Shown here: piece after piece, positions 9,821 to 19,171 of the stretch
How positions within the stretch are numbered: the first letter of the stretch is position 1
Layout of the letters: each line of letters opens with the position of its first letter
Assembly: GCF_024346585.1 (NCBI RefSeq)
Contig: NZ_AP024523.1
Span: forward strand, 1,001,001-1,065,000
DNA: 64,000 nt
Reading direction: 5' to 3'
Source: Streptococcus toyakuensis
GTDB taxonomy: Bacteria > Bacillota > Bacilli > Lactobacillales > Streptococcaceae
Notes under the pieces: generated by a model
What the model was told of the DNA's origin: nothing
Seen by the model: only the letters and a program-made list of their open reading frames with translations
Database searches by the model: none
Program-made: the position numbers and the translations under genes

Positions 9821-10360
9821 GTGCCTAGACCGAAAACAAAAGAGGAGCTAATGCTGGCCTCTAAGGAAAACTATGAAAAGCTCAATCGTTTCATCTCCCA
9901 ACTAAGTGAAGATGAGCTACAGATTCCATTTGATTTTTCAAGAGACCCAAAGAAAAAAGAAGCTCACTGGAAAAGGGATAAAAATCTACGGGATGTCTTG
10001 ATCCATCTTTATGAATGGCAGCAGTTACTTTTGACTTGGGTACATTCCAATCAAAAAGGTCACGAAAGACCTTTTCTCCCTGAATCTTATAATTGGAAAA
10101 CTTATGGAGAAATGAATGTCGCTTTTTGGAAGAAGCACCAGAAAACCTCCTTAGAAGAAGCGACTAGACTCCTAGAACAATCACATAGGAAGGTTTTAGA
10201 GTTGATAGAAGTTTTTAGCAATGACGAACTCTTTACCAAAGGTGTCTATAAGTGGACTGGCGGAACAAGTCTAGGTTCCTACTTTGTCAGTAGCACGTCA
10301 AGCCACTATGATTGGGCTATGAAAAAACTCAAAGCTCATCGGAAGAATTGTAAGGGATAG
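9821..10360 (+). CDS. ClbS/DfsB family four-helix-bundle protein
   Basis: 179 residues starting at GTG 9821 after GGGAGAA. The sequence (PRPKTKEELMLASKENYEKL, then DVLIHLYEWQQLLLTWV and the end SSTSSHYDWAMKKLK) fits the ClbS/DfsB (DUF1706) family. Members form a DinB-like four-helix bundle. ClbS itself is a cyclopropane hydrolase protecting against colibactin, but most members have no proven role and no colibactin genes are present here. It follows the YkgJ-family gene on the same strand and ends at a bidirectional terminator. Confidence 0.75.
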   Translation: MPRPKTKEELMLASKENYEKLNRFISQLSEDELQIPFDFSRDPKKKEAHWKRDKNLRDVLIHLYEWQQLLLTWVHSNQKGHERPFLPESYNWKTYGEMNVAFWKKHQKTSLEEATRLLEQSHRKVLELIEVFSNDELFTKGVYKWTGGTSLGSYFVSSTSSHYDWAMKKLKAHRKNCKG

Positions 10361-10412
10361 ATGGCCTATTTGAAATGGCAAGAATGAGTTCTTTTAAACG
10401 TAAGATAAAAGC

Positions 10413-10441
10413 AAAGGGCTATCAAGTGATGTAGCCCTTTT
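10413..10441. terminator. Bidirectional terminator between the ClbS-like gene and dhaQ
   Basis: AAAGGGCTA (10413-10421) pairs with TAGCCCTTT (10432-10440) around a ten-base loop. T/A runs on both sides serve the two convergent transcripts. Confidence 0.8.
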
Positions 10442-10457
10442 GAGTTATACAAGCAAA

Positions 10458-11447
10458 TTACCATGCAAAAGCTGTCGTTGGAGCATTGAGCGCTTCTAAC
10501 CACTGTTTATTTTTTACGGGGCAAAGAGTTACGGATATACCTGCCATATCTAGGCTGGTCATAAATGTTCCTGATTTTATAAAAGTAATAGTGACTCCTT
10601 CAATTTCTAAGAGTTGAAGGAGATCATTGATAAATATGCCCATTTCTAAGTTGCTGGTAGTGCCTAGATTATTTACAAGCAATATAAATTGATCACCCTT
10701 TTTCCAATGATAGTGCAATCTTAATTTACTTATAATTTCATTTGCAAGGATTTCCGATGATTGGAATAGGACGATACGATAGCCTTCTTCGCCATGTATC
10801 CCAATACCATAAGAAATATTTCCTTCTTCCAAGTTAAATAGTGGAAGGGTGGCTTGGGGGAGACTAGCAGCTTTCGTTGCAAAGCCAATTGTTGCGATTT
10901 CGGGAGCAAGTTCATGACCTAAATCAGTTAGTTGCTCTATGTCGGCATCATTTTGAGCTGCAAATCCTAGGATTTTATGAAGTAAGATAGTCCCTGCAAG
11001 TCCTCTCCCTCTAATTTGAAATCTATTGTGAGGTTCAATTGAAATATCGTCGTGCGCCAGACTATAGCCGACCTTAATTCCTTCTTTTCTAGCAGTATTA
11101 ATGGCCCAGCTAAATTCTTTGATGTCTGCTTCGAAATTTTTTACAATGATGAAGACACCGTGACCATTGTTTAAAAAACGAATGGACTCTAAGATTTCAG
11201 TTCTTGTAGGTGGAGTAAATAATTGGCCATAGATAGCAGCGGTAAGCATTCCTTCTCCCACATATCCAATATGAGCAGGTTCGTGTCCTGAACCTCCACC
11301 CGCCAATATTGGAATCTGATGAGGATTGCGTTTTTTTTGATAGACTAATGGTAAGGTAGGGTGTTTTTCTAATTCAGGATGACTGCTGACAGTTGCCGAA
11401 ATGTAACTTGAAATAATTTTCTGTTTATGATTTGAAATAAATGTCAT
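10458..11447 (-). CDS. dhaQ: DhaQ, DhaK-like coactivator of the dha operon
   Basis: 329 residues, a paralogue of the DhaK encoded nearby with equal length. In Lactococcus lactis DhaQ binds dihydroxyacetone and associates with DhaS to activate dhaKLM. The substrate-binding histidine is kept (H218 in GIGIHGEEGY, the same position as in DhaK), as is GGGSGHEPAH. It differs from DhaK around the Asp region (AHDDISIEP against VDDDIAVEN). Translation is coupled to dhaS by a 4-base overlap, and it diverges from dhaKLM. I prefer DhaQ over a second kinase because of this context and divergence. Confidence 0.85.
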   Translation of the reverse strand: MTFISNHKQKIISSYISATVSSHPELEKHPTLPLVYQKKRNPHQIPILAGGGSGHEPAHIGYVGEGMLTAAIYGQLFTPPTRTEILESIRFLNNGHGVFIIVKNFEADIKEFSWAINTARKEGIKVGYSLAHDDISIEPHNRFQIRGRGLAGTILLHKILGFAAQNDADIEQLTDLGHELAPEIATIGFATKAASLPQATLPLFNLEEGNISYGIGIHGEEGYRIVLFQSSEILANEIISKLRLHYHWKKGDQFILLVNNLGTTSNLEMGIFINDLLQLLEIEGVTITFIKSGTFMTSLDMAGISVTLCPVKNKQWLEALNAPTTAFAW

Positions 11448-11974
11448 TGTGGTCTCTTTCCAATAATGGTCATGATTAGAAAGTCTGGTTGTGGAACTGG
11501 ACTTTTTTTATTGACGTAAGCCTTCACGATTTCTGCTAGAGCATGTGAATGATAGTCTAACAAAAAACAAGTATAAGCAGATGAATCGATATCAATCTGA
11601 CCGTATTCACTTAAAATTTTTGATACAAGCAAGCGACAGTAGCTGATAAATTGGTCATAGAAGTTATTTTGCCCTTGAATATCAAAAAGTTGAATATAAA
11701 AGTCACGCTCTTGTTCGAAATAAAGAAATAATTCTTGTAATAGTTTTTGGCCTGAAATGAAGTCCAAGTTATTGGTGATATACTCGGTTAAGTCATTTTC
11801 AAATATCCAGTCTAGCAGTTCATATTTGTCAAGAAAGTGATTATAAAAAGTCTGTCTACGAATGCCAGCTGATTCCATGATCTCTACAATAGAGATTTTA
11901 TCAAATTCTCTAGTAGCTAATAGGTCTCTAAATGCCTTGGCAATCCGTTTTTTTGTAATAAGTGATGATGCCAT
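11444..11974 (-). CDS. dhaS: DhaS, TetR-like activator of the dha operon
   Basis: 176 residues. TetR-type N-terminal helix-turn-helix (about residues 8-55, KRIAKAFRDLLATREFDKIS then IRRQTFYNHFLDKYELL), with a divergent ligand domain ending IGKRPQ. In L. lactis DhaS is an unusual TetR member that activates dhaKLM together with DhaQ-dihydroxyacetone. A near-consensus DhaS site lies in the 153-base divergent region. It is the first gene of dhaS-dhaQ and overlaps dhaQ by 4 bases. Confidence 0.85.
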   Translation of the reverse strand: MASSLITKKRIAKAFRDLLATREFDKISIVEIMESAGIRRQTFYNHFLDKYELLDWIFENDLTEYITNNLDFISGQKLLQELFLYFEQERDFYIQLFDIQGQNNFYDQFISYCRLLVSKILSEYGQIDIDSSAYTCFLLDYHSHALAEIVKAYVNKKSPVPQPDFLIMTIIGKRPQ

Positions 11975-12016
11975 AGGAAGCCTTTCTGTTACTTACTTCA
12001 TTTTACCAAAAAAATG

Positions 12017-12034
12017 TTTTAAACGGGTTTAAAA
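12017..12034. promoter_or_regulatory. 18-bp palindrome beside the DhaS operator
   Basis: TTTTAAAC-GG-GTTTAAAA is a perfect inverted repeat in the dhaS-dhaK divergent region, three bases before the DhaS site. It may be a second operator affecting dhaS. No known regulator is recognised. Confidence 0.4.
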
Positions 12035-12036
12035 GG

Positions 12037-12058
12037 GGACAAATAATAGAATCTGTCC
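12037..12058. promoter_or_regulatory. DhaS operator
   Basis: GGACAAAT-N6-ATCTGTCC. The L. lactis DhaS site is reported as GGACACAT-N6-ATTTGTCC. The reverse complement of that consensus matches here at 15 of 16 specified bases with the same six-base spacer. It lies just upstream of the weak -35 of dhaK, as expected for an activator site. Confidence 0.8.
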
Positions 12059-12082
12059 CTTATCATCCAGCAATAAAAAATA

Positions 12083-12102
12083 TATAATGAAAGCGAAAAC
12101 AA
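12083..12102 (+). promoter_or_regulatory. dhaKLM -10 element overlapped by a cre site
   Basis: TATAAT (12083-12088) is the -10; the expected -35 position reads only TTATCA. ATGAAAGCGAAAACAA (12087-12102) matches the catabolite-responsive element WTGNAARCGNWWWCAW at every position and covers the start site. This predicts CcpA/HPr-Ser-P repression combined with DhaS activation. Confidence 0.8.
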
Positions 12103-12127
12103 AGGTAAATGCCGAAAGGAGTTTCTC

Positions 12128-13117
12128 ATGAAAAAAATTATAAATGAACCGACACAAGTTGTTGATGAAATGTTGCAGGGATTGTCATTCATGCATGATG
12201 ACTTGGTAGAACGCATAGATGGTTTTGATGTCATTGTTAGAAAGGCAGAAAAGACAGGAAAAGTTGGACTCATTTCAGGTGGAGGTTCAGGACATGAACC
12301 AAGTCATGCTGGATTTGTAGGAGATGGAATGTTGTCTGCTGCCATTTGTGGAGCAGTCTTCACTTCACCTACTCCGGACCAAATTTTAGAAGCCATCAAG
12401 GCGGCTGATGAAGGTGCTGGAGTTTTCATGGTCATCAAGAACTATTCTGGTGACATTATGAACTTTGAAATTGCACAAGAACTTGCTGAAATGGAAGGTA
12501 TTGATATAGCAAGTGTTGTAGTCGATGATGATATTGCGGTTGAAAATAGTCTCTATACCCAAGGTCGTCGAGGTGTCGCAGGTACTATATTAGTCCATAA
12601 AATTTTGGGTGCTGCAGCTCGTTCTGGTAAATCATTATCTGAAATAAAGGACTTGGCCGACAAACTTGTCTTAGAAATTAAAACAATTGGGCTAGCCTTG
12701 TCTGGAGCAACCGTTCCTGAAGTTGGGAAACCAGGTTTTGTTCTAGAAGATGATGAATTTGAATATGGAGTTGGTATCCACGGTGAGCCAGGATATAAGA
12801 AAGAGAAAATGCAACCTTCAGCACAATTGGCCTCAGAATTGATTGAAAAATTATCTGAAGGTTTCCAACTTAAGGCTGGAGAACGCTATGGCCTTCTCAT
12901 TAATGGTTTAGGAAGCACTCCTCTTATGGAACAATACGTATTTGCAAATGATGTGGCTAAATTACTCCATGAAAAAGGTGTTGACTTGGCGTTTAAGAAA
13001 ATTGGAAACTATATGACATCGATTGATATGGCTGGCTTGTCATTAACATTGATTCGATTGGCAGATGATGAATGGTTGGATGCTCTAAATGCACCTGTTA
13101 CTACCCCAGCTTGGTAA
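12128..13117 (+). CDS. dhaK: Dihydroxyacetone kinase subunit DhaK
   Basis: 329 residues. Binds dihydroxyacetone covalently through a histidine, H218 in GVGIHGEPGY. The phosphate comes from DhaL and in turn from the PTS through DhaM. Other conserved parts are SGGGSGHEPSHAGFVGDGML and VDDDIAVENS. First gene of dhaKLM, which makes dihydroxyacetone phosphate for glycolysis. The ribosome-binding site is AAAGGAG. Controlled by the adjacent DhaS site and cre. Its paralogue DhaQ is encoded divergently. Confidence 0.95.
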   Translation: MKKIINEPTQVVDEMLQGLSFMHDDLVERIDGFDVIVRKAEKTGKVGLISGGGSGHEPSHAGFVGDGMLSAAICGAVFTSPTPDQILEAIKAADEGAGVFMVIKNYSGDIMNFEIAQELAEMEGIDIASVVVDDDIAVENSLYTQGRRGVAGTILVHKILGAAARSGKSLSEIKDLADKLVLEIKTIGLALSGATVPEVGKPGFVLEDDEFEYGVGIHGEPGYKKEKMQPSAQLASELIEKLSEGFQLKAGERYGLLINGLGSTPLMEQYVFANDVAKLLHEKGVDLAFKKIGNYMTSIDMAGLSLTLIRLADDEWLDALNAPVTTPAW

Positions 13118-13138
13118 AACTCAAGGAGGAAATGTCGC

Positions 13139-13714
13139 ATGAATGCTGAACAAGCTCTTGAATGGATGAAGATTTTTAATGAAAAGATTCAAGAACAGAA
13201 AGATTACCTTAGTGAGCTAGACACTCCTATAGGAGATGGAGACCACGGTGGAAATATGGCGCGTGGCATGGCTGCAGTTATGGAGAACTTAGAAGGAAAG
13301 CAATTTGAGACCAGCAGTGATGTTTTTAAACTTGTCTCAATACAACTACTGAGTAAGGTAGGAGGTGCTTCTGGTCCCTTGTATGGCTCTGCTTTTATGG
13401 GCATGGCCAAGGCTGATTCTAATTCGAAAATAGAAGAAATCTTGCAAAGTGGTTTGGATATGATTGTCAAACGTGGGAAAGCAGAAGTTGGAGAAAAGAC
13501 AATGGTTGATGTTTGGACTCCTGTTATTGCGGCCTTGTCTGATGGCCAGTTGACTCAAGAGGTTATTGATAAGGTAGTGAATGCTACCAAAGATTTACTT
13601 GCAACTAAAGGAAGGGCATCTTATGTAGGAGAACGTTCTCTTGGACATATTGATCCTGGATCATTTTCATCAGGTTTACTCTTTACTGCTCTTTTAGAGA
13701 CTGGGGTGGTTTAA
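13139..13714 (+). CDS. dhaL: Dihydroxyacetone kinase subunit DhaL (ADP-binding)
   Basis: 191 residues. Holds ADP as a coenzyme that cycles with ATP and passes phosphate from DhaM to the substrate on DhaK. The magnesium-binding aspartates are in TPIGDGDHGGNMARG, and GGASGPLYGSAFMG and GRASYVGERSLGHIDPGS are family motifs. Ribosome-binding site AAGGAGG. The stop overlaps the dhaM start by one base. Confidence 0.95.
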   Translation: MNAEQALEWMKIFNEKIQEQKDYLSELDTPIGDGDHGGNMARGMAAVMENLEGKQFETSSDVFKLVSIQLLSKVGGASGPLYGSAFMGMAKADSNSKIEEILQSGLDMIVKRGKAEVGEKTMVDVWTPVIAALSDGQLTQEVIDKVVNATKDLLATKGRASYVGERSLGHIDPGSFSSGLLFTALLETGVV

Positions 13715-14088
13715 TGGGAAGTATTGGTCTTGTTATCGTTTCACATTCCAAACACATTGCAGAAGGTGTTGTTGAACTGATTAGTGAAGTAGCTAAAGAT
13801 GTTCCGATTACTTATGTAGGAGGAACCGAAGATGGAGGAATTGGAACAAGTTTTGATCAAGTAGATAGGGTTGTTTCCGAAAATCCAGCAGATACTTTAT
13901 TAGCCTTTTTTGACCTAGGTTCTGCTAAAATGAACTTAGAAATGGTGGCTGATTTCAGTGATAAAAGTATCGTCATCAATAGGGTTCCAATTGTAGAAGG
14001 TGCCTATACTGCAGCTGCTCTTCTTCAGGCTGGTGCAGAACTGTCAGTTATTCAAACACAGTTGTCGGAGATTGAAATCAATAAATAA
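13714..14088 (+). CDS. dhaM: PTS-dependent dihydroxyacetone phosphotransferase subunit DhaM
   Basis: 124 residues, a single mannose-type EIIA domain. The phosphorylated histidine is H11 in VIVSHSKHIAEG; GTEDGGIGTSFDQV and FFDLGSAKMNLE are also typical. It takes phosphate from HPr (ptsH in this window) and gives it to DhaL. It lacks the HPr and EI-like domains of the E. coli DhaM, as is usual in lactic bacteria. Translationally coupled to dhaL. Confidence 0.94.
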   Translation: MGSIGLVIVSHSKHIAEGVVELISEVAKDVPITYVGGTEDGGIGTSFDQVDRVVSENPADTLLAFFDLGSAKMNLEMVADFSDKSIVINRVPIVEGAYTAAALLQAGAELSVIQTQLSEIEINK

Positions 14089-14170
14089 GGAATCTTCCTA
14101 TCATTCCTTTTATAGGTGAGTTATTGATTATCTCAACTATCAAATTTTAAGTAAATGATTTCAAAATCAG

Positions 14171-14204
14171 AAAGGGATTGCTTGGGCAGTTCCTTTTTAT
14201 TTTA
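14171..14204 (+). terminator. Intrinsic terminator of dhaKLM
   Basis: AAAGGGATTGC (14171-14181) pairs over eleven positions, two of them G-U, with GCAGTTCCTTT (14186-14196) around a TTGG loop, followed by TTATTTT. Confidence 0.8.
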
Positions 14205-14538
14205 ACAGGAGTAAAGCTATAGTGTTTCTAAATTGTGAATCAATCAAAACTGATTGTGATGGGACTATTCTAGCTTTAGAATTCTTTAAAAATTAAAATT
14301 TAAGGCAATCAATGACTTAGAATAGTGAGAAAACATTTAGTTTATAGGAATTCTAGGCCTAGAATTGCATAAATATTTATGAAGTTAGGATGTTCGATAG
14401 ATAGAATTGTTCTATTCTGAAAGATTTTGACAATCAAAAGTCTAGAAGAGTGATTTATAAGTATACTTGTAGCCTTTAGTTGTGATAATTGTATGTCAAA
14501 TAGATGGAATAAATTGATATGGCTTTCTTACTTTATGC
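14205..14538. other. AT-rich non-coding stretch with an 18-bp palindrome
   Basis: No convincing ORF on either strand. It holds a perfect 18-bp palindrome AATTCTAGGCCTAGAATT (14349-14366), and an inverted pair ACTATTCTA / TAGAATAGT near 14263 and 14312. An extended -10 (TGC-TATAAT, 14536-14544) for the next gene overlaps its end. No similarity to the other repeats in the window was noticed. Confidence 0.5.
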
Positions 14539-14580
14539 TATAATATTCATAACGCTTTTTCAGAAAGGAAAACTCTCAAA

Positions 14581-15273
14581 TTGTCCTACAAATTTCTACT
14601 TTTCGATCTCGACCACACCTTGCTTGATTTTGATGCTGCTGAGGATGTGGCTTTAACGCAACTTCTAAAAGAAGAAGGAGTTGCAGATATTCAGGCTTAT
14701 AAAGACTATTATGTTCCGATGAACAAGGCTCTCTGGAAGGACTTAGAGCAAAAGAAAATCAGTAAACAAGAGCTGGTTAACACGCGCTTTTCTCGTTTAT
14801 TTTCTCATTTTGGACAGGAAAAAGACGGTAGTTTTCTAGCCCAGCGTTACCAATTTTACCTAGCACAACAGGGACAAACGATTTCAGGCGCTCATGAACT
14901 TTTGGACAGTCTCATCGATCGTGATTATGACTTGTATGCTGCGACAAATGGCATTATTGCCATTCAGACAGGTCGTTTGGGACAATCTGGTCTGGCTCCC
15001 TATTTCAACCAAGTCTTTATCTCTGAACAGTTGCAAACACAAAAGCCGGATGCTCTTTTTTATGAAAAAATTGGTCAACAGATTGCAGGTTTTAGCAAAG
15101 AAAAGACGCTGATGATTGGAGACTCTCTAACCGCCGACATTCAAGGTGGCAATAATGCTGGGATTGATACTATTTGGTACAATCCCCATCATCTGGAAAA
15201 TAAGACACAAGCCCAGCCAACCTACGAAGTTCATTCTTATCAAGACTTGCTGGATTATTTAGATAAACTGTAA
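14581..15273 (+). CDS. HAD-family hydrolase, YjjG-like 5'-nucleotidase
   Basis: 230 residues with a TTG start at 14581 preceded by AAAGGA. HAD motif I is [13 protein letters not shown], motif II AATNG, motif III around KPDALF and motif [15 protein letters not shown]. The pattern fits the YjjG/YfnB subfamily, which dephosphorylates pyrimidine nucleotides and helps with house-cleaning of non-canonical ones. The substrate cannot be proven from sequence. It has its own extended -10 promoter and ends in a terminator. Confidence 0.85.
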   Translation: MSYKFLLFDLDHTLLDFDAAEDVALTQLLKEEGVADIQAYKDYYVPMNKALWKDLEQKKISKQELVNTRFSRLFSHFGQEKDGSFLAQRYQFYLAQQGQTISGAHELLDSLIDRDYDLYAATNGIIAIQTGRLGQSGLAPYFNQVFISEQLQTQKPDALFYEKIGQQIAGFSKEKTLMIGDSLTADIQGGNNAGIDTIWYNPHHLENKTQAQPTYEVHSYQDLLDYLDKL

Positions 15274-15299
15274 AAAGTGGTTTAGAAAGCCACTTTTTG
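15272..15299 (+). terminator. Intrinsic terminator after the HAD gene
   Basis: AAAAAGTGG (15272-15280) pairs with CCACTTTTT (15290-15298) around a nine-base loop. An extended -10 (TGC-TATAAT) for the ung operon starts right after it. Confidence 0.85.
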
Positions 15300-15334
15300 C
15301 TATAATAGAGGCAGTAAAAACGAAGGAGTCGGCT

Positions 15335-15988
15335 ATGGAACATTCGTCTTGGCATGCTTTGATTAAGGAGCAATTACCTGAGGGTTATTTCGGGAAAATC
15401 AATCAGTTTATGAATCAGGTCTATGCTCAGGGGACTATTTATCCACCCAAGGAAAAGATTTTTCAGGCTCTCTTGACCACACCCCTAGAAGACGTTAAGG
15501 TGGTGATTCTAGGGCAAGATCCCTATCACGGGCCAGGTCAAGCGCAGGGCTTGAGTTTTTCTGTACCGGACTCTATTCCAGCTCCGCCATCCCTGCAAAA
15601 TATCTTGAAGGAATTGTCAGACGATATCGGGGTTAAGAAATCTCATGATTTGACAGCTTGGGCTGAGCAAGGGGTCTTGCTTCTTAATGCTTGTTTGACT
15701 GTTCCTGCTGGACGGGCCAATGGTCATGCTGGTCAGATATGGGAGCCTTTTACGGATGCTGTAATTCAGGTGGTCAATCATCTAGATAGACCAGTCGTTT
15801 TTGTACTCTGGGGAGCTTATGCACGTAAGAAGAAGGCCTTGGTTACCAATCCTCATCACTTGATTATCGAATCAGCCCATCCAAGTCCTTTGTCAGTTTA
15901 TAGAGGATTTTGGGGTTCCAAGCCTTTTTCCAAGGCCAATGCATTCTTAAAAGAGACAGGACAAGAGCCAATCGATTGGCTTAGATAA
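15335..15988 (+). CDS. ung: Uracil-DNA glycosylase
   Basis: 217 residues, normal for family 1 UNG. Removes uracil from DNA at the start of base excision repair. The water-activating motif is [19 protein letters not shown] and the DNA-intercalation loop is [11 protein letters not shown]. Ribosome-binding site AAGGAG; the following Nudix gene starts ten bases after the stop, giving an ung-Nudix-pyrC-MATE gene run. Confidence 0.97.
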   Translation: MEHSSWHALIKEQLPEGYFGKINQFMNQVYAQGTIYPPKEKIFQALLTTPLEDVKVVILGQDPYHGPGQAQGLSFSVPDSIPAPPSLQNILKELSDDIGVKKSHDLTAWAEQGVLLLNACLTVPAGRANGHAGQIWEPFTDAVIQVVNHLDRPVVFVLWGAYARKKKALVTNPHHLIIESAHPSPLSVYRGFWGSKPFSKANAFLKETGQEPIDWLR

Positions 15989-15997
15989 GGAGAAAAT

Positions 15998-16462
15998 ATG
16001 CCTCAGTTAGCGACGATTTGCTACATTGATAACGGGAAAGAACTGCTCATGCTCCATCGTAATAAGAAGCCAAATGATGTCCATGAAGGAAAATGGATTG
16101 GTGTGGGTGGTAAGCTAGAGCGAGGAGAGACGCCTCAGGAATGCGCGGCGCGTGAAATCCTTGAAGAAACAGGGCTCAAAGCCAAGCCAGTTCTAAAAGG
16201 TGTCATCACTTTTCCTGAATTCACACCAGATTTAGACTGGTACACCTATGTTTTTAAGGTGACGGAGTTCGAGGGTGACTTGGTTGACTGCAATGAGGGA
16301 ACGCTAGAATGGGTTCCCTATGATGAGGTTTTGAGTAAGCCGACTTGGGAAGGTGACCATACCTTTGTTGGGTGGCTTTTAGAAGATAAACCCTTCTTTT
16401 CAGCCAAGTTTGTTTATGATGGGGATAAATTGTTGGATACCCAAGTTGATTTCTATGAATAA
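15998..16462 (+). CDS. Nudix hydrolase (MutT/MutX-like)
   Basis: 154 residues. The full Nudix box is visible in GGKLERGETPQECAAREILEETG, here read as GGKLERGETP followed by REILEETG. It hydrolyses nucleoside diphosphate derivatives; pneumococcal MutX, encoded beside ung, removes 8-oxo-dGTP. Length and adjacency to ung favour MutX, but substrate specificity is an inference. It lies ten bases after ung and twelve before pyrC. Confidence 0.88.
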   Translation: MPQLATICYIDNGKELLMLHRNKKPNDVHEGKWIGVGGKLERGETPQECAAREILEETGLKAKPVLKGVITFPEFTPDLDWYTYVFKVTEFEGDLVDCNEGTLEWVPYDEVLSKPTWEGDHTFVGWLLEDKPFFSAKFVYDGDKLLDTQVDFYE

Positions 16463-16474
16463 AGGAGAAAGCAG

Positions 16475-17743
16475 ATGCTACTAATCAAAAACGGTCGTGT
16501 AATGGATCCCAAGTCTGGTTTGGATCAAGTGTGCGATGTCTTAGTCCAAGATGGGAAAATTGTCAAAATTGCAACTGAGATTACGGAAGAAGGAGCAGAA
16601 TCGATTGATGCTACTGGTCTTGTAGTTGCTCCTGGCTTGGTCGATATTCATGTTCATTTCCGTGAACCTGGTCAAACACATAAAGAAGACATTCATACCG
16701 GTGCCCTAGCAGCCGCTGCAGGTGGTTTTACAACTGTTGTCATGATGGCTAATACTAGTCCAACCATTTCAGACGTTGAGACTTTGAAAGATGTTCTTCA
16801 ATCTGCTGCCAAGGAAAAAATCAATGTTAAGACGGTTGCGACCATTACTAAGAATTTTAATGGGCAAGATTTGACTGACTTTAAAGCACTTTTAGAAGCT
16901 GGAGCTGTTGGTTTCTCAGACGACGGTATCCCGCTTGAAAGTAGTAAAGTTGTTAAGGAAGCCATGGAGGAAGCTAAAAAGCTTAATACCTTTATTAGTC
17001 TTCATGAGGAAGATCCAGGTTTGAACGGTATTCTTGGCTTTAATGAAAATATCGCTAAAGATCATTTCCATATCTGTGGTGCAACTGGGGTAGCTGAGTA
17101 TGCTATGATGGCGCGTGATGTCATGATTGCCTATGCAACTAAGGCCCATGTTCACATCCAGCATTTGTCTAAGGAAGAAAGTGTTAAAGTAGTTGAGTTT
17201 GCTCAGGGGCTAGGTGCACAAGTCACAGCAGAAGTAGCGCCACAGCATTTTTCTAAGACCGAAGCGCTCCTTTTGACACAAGGAAGCAATGCTAAGATGA
17301 ATCCGCCACTTCGTTTGGAATCAGACCGTCGTGCCGTTATCGAAGGTCTCAAGTCAGGTGTTATCACAGTTATCGCAACTGATCACGCGCCTCACCATGC
17401 GGATGAAAAAAATGTCGAGGATATTACCAAAGCGCCATCTGGTATGACTGGTTTGGAAACATCTCTTTCTCTCGGTTTAACTTATTTGGTAGAAGCTGGG
17501 GAATTGACCTTGATGGAATTGCTTGAAAAGATGACCTACAACCCAGCCAAACTTTACAACTTTGAAGCAGGTTACTTGGCTGAGAATGGTCCAGCAGATA
17601 TCACTATTTTTGATGCTAAGGCTGACCGCCTTGTGGACTCCCATTTTGCTTCGAAAGCAGCTAATTCACCATTCATCGGTGAAACCTTAAAAGGGCAGGT
17701 TAAATATACCATCTGTAAGGGACAAATCGTCTATCAAAACTAG
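16475..17743 (+). CDS. pyrC: Dihydroorotase
   Basis: 422 residues, class I dihydroorotase. Makes dihydroorotate from carbamoyl aspartate in pyrimidine synthesis. Metal-binding HVHFREPGQ is near residue 60, then VVMMANT, LHEEDPG, HIQHLS, EVAPQH and [11 protein letters not shown], all amidohydrolase metal or substrate segments. Ribosome-binding site AAAGGAG. It is placed with DNA-repair genes and away from other pyr genes, as in pneumococcus. Confidence 0.96.
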   Translation: MLLIKNGRVMDPKSGLDQVCDVLVQDGKIVKIATEITEEGAESIDATGLVVAPGLVDIHVHFREPGQTHKEDIHTGALAAAAGGFTTVVMMANTSPTISDVETLKDVLQSAAKEKINVKTVATITKNFNGQDLTDFKALLEAGAVGFSDDGIPLESSKVVKEAMEEAKKLNTFISLHEEDPGLNGILGFNENIAKDHFHICGATGVAEYAMMARDVMIAYATKAHVHIQHLSKEESVKVVEFAQGLGAQVTAEVAPQHFSKTEALLLTQGSNAKMNPPLRLESDRRAVIEGLKSGVITVIATDHAPHHADEKNVEDITKAPSGMTGLETSLSLGLTYLVEAGELTLMELLEKMTYNPAKLYNFEAGYLAENGPADITIFDAKADRLVDSHFASKAANSPFIGETLKGQVKYTICKGQIVYQN

Positions 17744-17783
17744 GGGGAGTCTGCTCTGTAAACAAAAAGAATAGAGAGCCTAT

Positions 17784-19145
17784 ATGTACCAAACCCATCA
17801 TTTCAAAGACAAGTTTATCTTATTTTTAAAGATATTTTTCCCTATCCTGATTTATCAATTTGCCAATTATTCTGCCTCCTTTGTTGATACGACTATGACA
17901 GGTCAATACAATACCATGGACTTGGCTGGTGTATCTATGGCAACCAGTATCTGGAATCCTTTCTTTACCTTCCTAACAGGGATTGTGTCAGCCTTGGTGC
18001 CCATCATTGGTCACCATCTTGGGAGAGGGAAAAAGGAAGAGGTTGCGTCTGATTTTTACCAATTCATCTATCTGGCCTTGGGGTTATCTGTGGTCTTGCT
18101 GGGACTGGTAGTTTTCCTGGCACCACCCGTTTTAAATCATATCGGACTAGAAGCACCAGTGGCAGCAGTAGCGGTTCGCTATCTCTGGTTTTTATCTATC
18201 GGGATTATCCCCTTGTTGCTCTTTAGTGTCATTCGTTCCTTGCTGGATTCGCTGGGGTTGACCAAACTGTCCATGTACCTCATGCTTTTGTTACTTCCTC
18301 TCAATAGTGGATTTAACTATCTCTTGATTTTCGGAGCCTTTGGTGTTCCAGAATTAGGGGGTGCGGGCTCTGGTTTAGGTACTTCATTGGCTTATTGGGT
18401 CTTGCTGGGAATTTCTGTTCTGGTTTTATTTAAACAGGAGAAGCTTAAAGCCTTGCATTTTGAGAAACGCATTCCGCTTAATATGGATAAAATCAGGGAA
18501 GGAGTTCGTTTAGGTCTGCCTATTGGGGGAACTGTCTTTGCGGAAGTGGCTATCTTTTCCGTGGTTGGTTTGATTATGGCTAAGTTCTCATCCTTGATTA
18601 TCGCTAGTCACCAGTCAGCTATGAATTTTTCAACTCTCATGTACGCCTTTCCTATGAGTATTTCATCGGCTATGGCTATTGTCGTTTCCTATGAAGTGGG
18701 AGCCAAGCGATTTGATGATGCGAAAACCTATATTGGTCTAGGAAGATGGACAGCTCTCATTTTTGCGGCCTTCACCTTAACCTTCCTTTACATTTTTAGG
18801 GGAAATGTGGCTAGTCTTTATGGTAACGATCCAGAATTTATCGATTTGACAGCGCGCTTTTTAACTTATAGTCTTTTCTTTCAGTTAGCAGATACCTTTG
18901 CGGCACCGCTCCAGGGAATTTTACGGGGCTATAAGGATACCGTTATTCCTTTTTACCTTGGTTTGCTTGGTTATTGGGGCGTAACAATCCCAGTGGCTAT
19001 GCTATTTGATTCCCTAACAGATTTTGGAGCTTATTCTTACTGGATCGGCTTGATTATTAGTTTGGTTGTGAGTGGAGTTCTCTACCGTTGGCGTTTAACT
19101 GTGATTATGAAGAGATTTGAATCTTTAGAAAAATATAAACACTAA
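17784..19145 (+). CDS. MATE-family efflux transporter (DinF-like)
   Basis: 453 residues with about twelve hydrophobic segments and two homologous halves, typical for MATE. FVDTTMTGQYN near the N-terminus and LGRGKKEEVASDFY in the first half are family-like. It probably exports cationic compounds with Na+ or H+ antiport. The DinF subfamily is likely, but the substrate is unknown. It lies 40 bases after pyrC and ends in a terminator. Confidence 0.88.
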   Translation: MYQTHHFKDKFILFLKIFFPILIYQFANYSASFVDTTMTGQYNTMDLAGVSMATSIWNPFFTFLTGIVSALVPIIGHHLGRGKKEEVASDFYQFIYLALGLSVVLLGLVVFLAPPVLNHIGLEAPVAAVAVRYLWFLSIGIIPLLLFSVIRSLLDSLGLTKLSMYLMLLLLPLNSGFNYLLIFGAFGVPELGGAGSGLGTSLAYWVLLGISVLVLFKQEKLKALHFEKRIPLNMDKIREGVRLGLPIGGTVFAEVAIFSVVGLIMAKFSSLIIASHQSAMNFSTLMYAFPMSISSAMAIVVSYEVGAKRFDDAKTYIGLGRWTALIFAAFTLTFLYIFRGNVASLYGNDPEFIDLTARFLTYSLFFQLADTFAAPLQGILRGYKDTVIPFYLGLLGYWGVTIPVAMLFDSLTDFGAYSYWIGLIISLVVSGVLYRWRLTVIMKRFESLEKYKH

Positions 19146-19171
19146 AAAGTTTGTGAAAAAATATTCTTGAT

